Made by a program: the position numbers and the translations under genes
Notes under the pieces: model-generated
Told to the model about the DNA's origin: nothing
Seen by the model: the letters and a program-made list of their open reading frames with translations, nothing else
Database searches by the model: none
NCBI GenBank assembly: GCA_963556695.1
Contig: CAUWAG010000006.1
Span: forward strand, 2,852,001 to 2,916,000
Reading direction: 5' to 3'
DNA length: 64,000 bases
Source of the DNA: Anthostomella pinea
Lineage: Eukaryota; Ascomycota; Sordariomycetes; Xylariales; Xylariaceae
In this document: positions 59,291-64,000 of the stretch, piece after piece
Layout of the letters: each line of letters begins with the position of its first letter
Position numbering within the stretch: position 1 is the first letter of the stretch

Positions 59291-59762
59291 TCTTTTCAAC
59301 CTCCTATTCTTCTTCTTCGAGACTCGGATCGACAATTTCACCCTCTGGTTCTTTAGAAACTTGTCCCGGGACGGGATTGTTAGAAAACTTCCTCAATCGA
59401 TCCGCGTGAAACTATTGCAAGCCTTGCCATTGATTGGACAGCCTCAGCTTGTACGTATTCGGACGATCAGAGCTTTCTTTGATGATCTTGTAATGCTGGC
59501 GTATCATCAGATAGTCTAGCTTATCACTTGATCAATCAGTCATTGTACCCGACTTCTTTTTAATATACACTCGATCATGCAATCCAAAGTCGGGCACTCT
59601 CTGATACTTGTTCGCCTGTTTGTACATCCGGTTTTGTGCCTTTTTAATCGTTGCTCGTGCAAAGTTGGTATACGCCTTGATCTGTTGCGCCATCTCTTGT
59701 GCTCCCATTTGTGTAATACGGTCTTGCTTTGGTAGGAAGGCCAGGGCCTTGGTACGAGCCTC

Positions 59763-60400
59763 TCAATCGAATGACATCTTCATTGGTCGTCCCGTCATAA
59801 CCTCTTGCGGTGAGAGGCCTCCCAAGGATTCATGTGGAAGAGATGACTGTATAGCGTCCATCGCAGGGATAGCCTTTGACCAGTCATTTTGAAAGTTGTT
59901 AACAAATGGGTGCAGTCGTTGGTCAATATACTCGTTCATGATTTTGACTTGTCCCACAGATTGCTTGTGCGCGGGCATCGAAAATTCCAGCTTCACGCCG
60001 TGAATCTTAGACAACTCCTCAGTGAATTTTGAGATGAACTGGGGGCCCTGATCGCTAGTGAATGATTCTGGCCAGCCGAGCAAGCCATATGGTCCTTTGT
60101 AGTACATCCAAGCGGCGTCTTTGGCTGTGGCGTATCGAAACAAGATATCGACCACGAGGTCTTTAATAATTGGTCGATTATTACAAACACGTTGTTATAT
60201 CCTTGTTCGTCTTTTGGCATGTTCTTGAAGTCAATAACAAGATCTTGCCATGTGCCCTCAGGAATCGGCAATGGGGTAAGCAGTCCAGGAGTCTTGTTCC
60301 TCGGGTTCTTGGCTGCCTTGCATTCGCAGTTCTCAACGTACTGAGTCATGTAAGTATGTAAACCAGGCCACCAGTATTGTTGAGCGACGAGTTTCTAAGT
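59763..60400 (-). pseudogene. Integrase core, catalytic Glu lost
   Basis: The zinc-binding part (YWWPGLHTYMTQYVENCECK) lacks the regular CxxC spacing. The core has DLVIDFKNMPKDEQGYNNVF (first Asp), a frameshift near 60170, then SFTSDQGPQFISKF (second Asp), and HKQSVGQVKIMNEYIDQRLH. There the family has GQ-x-E, so the catalytic Glu is replaced by Lys (one G-to-A change). Confidence 0.82.
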
Positions 60401-60559
60401 CTTTCCCCTCCTTAGATGAGCAGTACCAAGAGTACCATGGGCCTCCCGTGTAATTTTGGTTCAGAGATTGTCCTGTTCGGGAACAACGAGTCTCCCCTTG
60501 TATAAGATCAATCCACCCATCATTGTAAAGTCTTCATTGGTCTTGTCGTCAGCTTTCTG

Positions 60560-60949
60560 TCAGTACTCATCAAGATCTGGGTCTTCCCGATTCATCTTCA
60601 AGACCTCATCAATAAGAACGATTCCGGACAAGTGTGGGGGATCAGATTCATCGAGGACGAAGATCTCGGCTGTCAGCATGGGTACGTCAGAGGTGATATC
60701 GATTGAATGCATATGGTCTGAAGCCACTGTTCGGAACAGGGTTGTGGTTCGTTGGTAGTCCCGCATCTCTTTCTGGGTCTTGACATCCCCATCTTGTCGT
60801 GACAATGCGTCTGTAATGGTGTTCTTTGATCCAGGGTAGGATGTGATCGTGAAGTTGTATTGGGATAGGAGTTCTTGCCAGTTGGCTTGTCTCAGGTTAA
60901 TGACTCGTTTCGTTCCAAAGTTTTCGAGCGCTGAATGATCTGTTATCAC
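60560..60949 (-). pseudogene. RNase H region
   Basis: MITDHSALENFGTKRVINLR, then QANWQELLSQYNFTITSYPG, then NTITDALSR, the conserved C-terminal blocks of Ty3/gypsy RNase H (TDHxxL and DALSR). The downstream linker to integrase continues to 60560 without recognisable motif. Confidence 0.82.
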
Positions 60950-61219
60950 TGAGAATAACCTGTCAGTCTAGAGTCCCATAAGCTGGGGTCTCCAAACCAG
61001 CAATGCTTTTATAACTGTAAGTAATTCCTTATCGTGAATACCGTAATTCAGCTCCGCTCCCTGCAAAGTCTTTGAAAAGAACGCTATAAGATGCCAGGGT
61101 TCTTCGGAAGACGATCATTGAGACATCGTGCCAGCAGCAACTCCATTAGAAGCGTCGGTTTCAACCAGAGTCTCCTTCTTGTATAAGAAGTTTTGGAGAA
61201 CGGGCGCTGTCAAGAGAGC

Positions 61220-62230
61220 TTACTTCAAGGCATCAAACGCTGTTTGGCAAGATTCGGACCAACGAAGGTCGGAATCGTTCTTCGTCAGTTCGTTCAAAGG
61301 TTTAGCTATTCGTCCGTAATTCTCAATGAACTTTTGGTAGAAATTGCAAAAACCAAGGAAGAAACGCATTCCTTTCAGAACGACCTTGCCGTTATTCATA
61401 AGGATCTCCCAATCGCGCACCACTTGGATCTTCTCCGGGTCGACTTCAATGCTGTCGGTCCCGATGAGAAACCCAAGGAACTTCGTATTTGTAACATAAA
61501 ATTCGCACTTATTGAGGTCGGCTTGAAGACCAGCCTCCCTCAGGCGATCCAGGATCTTCCAAACATGAACCTCGTGCTCTTCCACGCTATCCGAAAAGAT
61601 TAGAATGTCGTCAATATAGGCTGTGCAGAACTCGTCTAAGTATTCACAGAAAGTGTCATTAATGTAACGTTGGAACGTGGAGGGTCCATTGGTTAAACCG
61701 AATGGGAGGACTTTGTACTAATAAGCGCCATATCGTATACGGAAAGTGGTGATATCCTCTTCTCCTTCAATAATTTGTATCTTATGGAAGGCTTGTCGTA
61801 TATTAATCTTCATGAAGATCTTTGATTGACCAAGGCATGAAAGGGTTTCCTTGATCAACAGAAGAGGATAACGATCCTTAATTATTATAGCGTTAAGTTT
61901 CCGATAGTCGACACATAGGTGTAAACCTCTATTGGCTTTTTGCGCAAAGAGGATTGGTGCTGCCCAGGGCGCGGAAGATGGTTTGGTAAAACCCTTCTAG
62001 AGGTTTTTGACAATGTATTTCCGGCAGGCCTCCATCTCCTCCAGAGACATCTTGTATAGGGGGCTGTAACCGAGGTCTTCCGGCTTCCCCACGAGATCGA
62101 TCTTGTGGTCAACTCCAGGTCGTGAAGGTGACAACTCATCGGATCTGACCTTACTGAACACATCCAAGTGATCGTGGTATTGGCGTGGTACCAGCTCTTC
62201 CGCCTTGCGCCGCAGATCATTATCATCGTC
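61220..62230 (-). pseudogene. Reverse transcriptase
   Basis: The N-terminal block DHKIDLVGKPEDLGYSPLYK leads to SLEEMEACRKYIVKNL. The palm has KVLPFGLTNGPSTFQRYIND, with a stop just before it (YKV preceded by TAG), then FCTAYIDDILIFSDSVEEHE, carrying an intact YIDD catalytic box. LNKCEFYVTNTKFLGFLI and FFLGFCNFYQKFIENYGRIA complete the thumb. Several nonsense codons break the frame. Confidence 0.88.
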
Positions 62231-62889
62231 ATTCAGCATGGACTCCTTCTTCTTCTGAGTAATAACACCGTCGATGCTGAACAGAGTGGTGATACTGTAT
62301 TCTATATCTTGTTCTGCAATTGTTCGTGTGAAGGAGACTGCATTTACCATTGCCACTTCGAGAGGACAGTGCCTGTACCATCCGATGCCATCCCTCCGCA
62401 TCACATAAGGGCCTTGGGCATCATATTGTACCTTTTCGGAAAAGGACGGTTCAGGTCGATCTCAGACCGGGATGTATGGTGCAGTAAGTGGGGGTGTCGA
62501 GATATGTCTTCAAGATACTCCTAATTGAGAGCTTCCTTTATCTTGTCATAGCACGAGCCGGTAGACGATCATTGAGGCTGTAAAATAGCTAGTGGTGCTT
62601 GTTGTAGAGGTTTGTCAGTCAATATGTAATCTTTGAGAGGTTCCTGAATAGGAAGAGAAGGATTAGCCACTTCGTCAATCCTCGCCTTGATGAGGCAGAG
62701 GTCAACATCTTTAAGTAGCGTTTCAGAACCTTCTCTATTACGCCAGTGAGGAGGATCTAGAGCAAATTGAACAGAAGGCTTTTGATAGTTTGTTTTCGAA
62801 GGATCTGGAGTAACCTGAGTAGGTGGCTCTTAGTTTGTTTTTTTCAGAATACTTCAAAATAGAGGGGATCCGCGATGTCCATCCTGTCA

Positions 62890-63340
62890 TTATTGGTCAT
62901 CCTTTTCCATCAGCTCGTCTCGTCTTCTAGCATCTTGAGCGACAGCTGGGTGTTTGAGGAGGTCACCTGCCTCATCCATGGAGCTCTCCTTACCACCCTG
63001 GTAATCAGGCGTCCAATCCGAGGAGAAAAGAAGTCTCTTCCTTGGAGAATCCACGAGGACATCGTGGTGATCCAGGAACATCTTTCTTAATATAACATCG
63101 TACTTCATATCCACAACCAGTAATGGAGTATCGTCGATCATACGACCTTGGATGCGGAAGTGCGCTTTCAAGACTACGTCAACAGATTGTGTTGCCTAAC
63201 CATCGAATCCAGCGATAGGTACTGGTTTGAAGTCTTCGATCTTAATAGTCTTGAGGTATTTCAAGATCTTGGCTGCAAACTTCAGGTTCACGAGCAAATA
63301 GGCACCCACACCGGTATCGGCAAGACATCGCGCGGAGAGA
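62890..63340 (-). pseudogene. Retropepsin-type protease
   Basis: LADTGVGAYLLV near 63290-63325 (minus) contains the DTG active-site triad. Downstream, DMKYDVILRKMFLDHHDVLV is the conserved C-terminal block of gypsy proteases (usually YDVILGRxW; Gly is replaced here). Frame breaks lie between these blocks. Confidence 0.75.
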
Positions 63341-63490
63341 GAAAAGCCATATTGACCATTGTACAATTCAGTAGGAAGGGATCACCTCCTAAGACCTGCG
63401 TCAAATCAAATGGTATCTTCCTGCACGCATTAATATCAAGTGCCAAAATCATGTGCTGAACCCCAGGATGTGTGTCTGTTCTTCCTTGAG

Positions 63491-63871
63491 TTAATCTTTT
63501 ACCTCCTCTTCGCTCAGCTTGTAAGCATTAGAAGCGTGGGCGGCTCTCATGATCGCTCTGATTCGAGCCTCCTCGATCTTCTTATACTTGGCCTTCAGAT
63601 CACACTCAGGGCTGCGATGACCTGGTTCGTAACAGATGAAGTACTGTCCCTTAGGGATTAAGGATTGGGTCTGGTCGTACGAGGGCTTCGCGTACATCTT
63701 CTTGCCGTTCGAAGCAGTACCTGCAACAGCGATGCCATGATGATCAACAGGTTCGGGAGATCCGCGATTGCCGTTCCCACCCGGGATGGGTTGAGGGAGT
63801 CGAGGACCAGGGAGAGTGTTGTTGTTATTCGGGGCCTTTGCCGCGTCAGGCTTATCTTTCTTTGCCTTCAT
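63491..63871 (-). pseudogene. Gag zinc knuckle
   Basis: QYFICYEPGHRSPECDLKAK corresponds to the CX2CX4HX4C nucleocapsid finger, but the first Cys is Tyr (a single G-to-A change), so zinc binding is impaired. Upstream the frame continues past a TAG (just before MKAKKDKPD) to the window end with Gag-like sequence. Confidence 0.7.
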
Positions 63872-64000
63872 CTATCGGAGCAAGAAGTTCTTGCGTTGCT
63901 GACAGTCGTAGCGATCAACATATTGACAGAACGCAGAGAAGTCTACCAAGTCGTCATCCTTCTTATCAAAGGAGATGGAGTTAAGGCGATCCAGAAGTCG

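Larger units (their letters stand above)
58443..64000 (-). mobile_element. Ty3/gypsy chromovirus, truncated by window end
   Basis: The minus-strand order is Gag zinc knuckle, protease, reverse transcriptase, RNase H, integrase, chromodomain, LTR: the Ty3/gypsy (Metaviridae) order, with the chromodomain marking a chromovirus. Frames are broken by numerous stops and a few frameshifts, but composition is normal, so RIP was light compared with the adjacent block. The 5' LTR and most of Gag are outside the window. Confidence 0.88.

Noticed and set aside
1..64000. CRISPR array or prokaryotic operon
   Set aside because: No regularly spaced identical repeats with unique spacers; introns, RIP and fungal families show a eukaryotic nuclear sequence.

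Overview
The window is nuclear DNA from a filamentous ascomycete (Pezizomycotina, most likely a Sordariomycete; species not identifiable from sequence alone). The grounds are: short introns (38-146 nt) with GTRNGT donors and CTAAC/CTGAC branch sites; typical fungal families (GT31 glycosyltransferase with a PAN-like tail, LaeA-like TAM methyltransferase, COMT-like O-methyltransferase, Dal5-type MFS permease, DUF2855); and a sharp two-compartment layout. Blocks of normal composition alternate with extremely A+T-rich, TpA-rich blocks. Such blocks are the signature of repeat-induced point mutation (RIP).

Layout. From 1 to about 21 kb there is a gene-rich part: a 5'-truncated CUE-domain protein with PPHLR repeats (1-3072), a predicted SAM methyltransferase (4170-5771, -), a type II membrane GT31 glycosyltransferase (6135-7829, -), a LaeA-like methyltransferase (9949-11693, +), a frameshifted DUF2855 pseudogene (12985-14232, -), an O-methyltransferase (16118-17944, +) and a secreted glycoprotein (18943-20880, -). 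From 22 to 31 kb is a transposon graveyard: a 1.4 kb near-palindromic TIR element with TA target duplication, solo LTRs, and a RIP-mutated pogo/Fot1 transposon that carries a nested solo LTR. From 31 to 37.5 kb is a small gene island: a small hypothetical gene, an 883-codon ankyrin gene killed by two nonsense codons, a tRNA-Gly(GCC) with a 7-nt intron, and a Cys-rich cell-surface protein. From 37.7 to 41.2 kb is an AT-rich block with four more solo LTRs. From 41.2 to 46.2 kb lies a gene relic and two diverged copies of a cassette with related flanks but apparently different coding cores. An intact MFS permease (46788-48532, -) follows, beside a second, less decayed pogo/Tigger-like transposon (48900-51189). 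The rest is an AT-rich block (52.8-58.4 kb) ending in a 3'-truncated view of a Ty3/gypsy chromovirus on the minus strand (LTR, chromodomain, integrase, RNase H, RT, protease and Gag zinc knuckle, running off the end).

No clear novel enzymatic system is present, and the metabolic genes do not form a biosynthetic cluster. The most informative signal is the repeat biology. At least five LTR families occur as solo LTRs, most with recognisable 5-bp target duplications; two of these duplications differ by one C-to-T change between the two sides. Catalytic residues in the transposase, integrase and Gag are lost by C:G-to-T:A transitions. Exon joins were worked out by hand from splice signals and reading frame; no transcript evidence was available.
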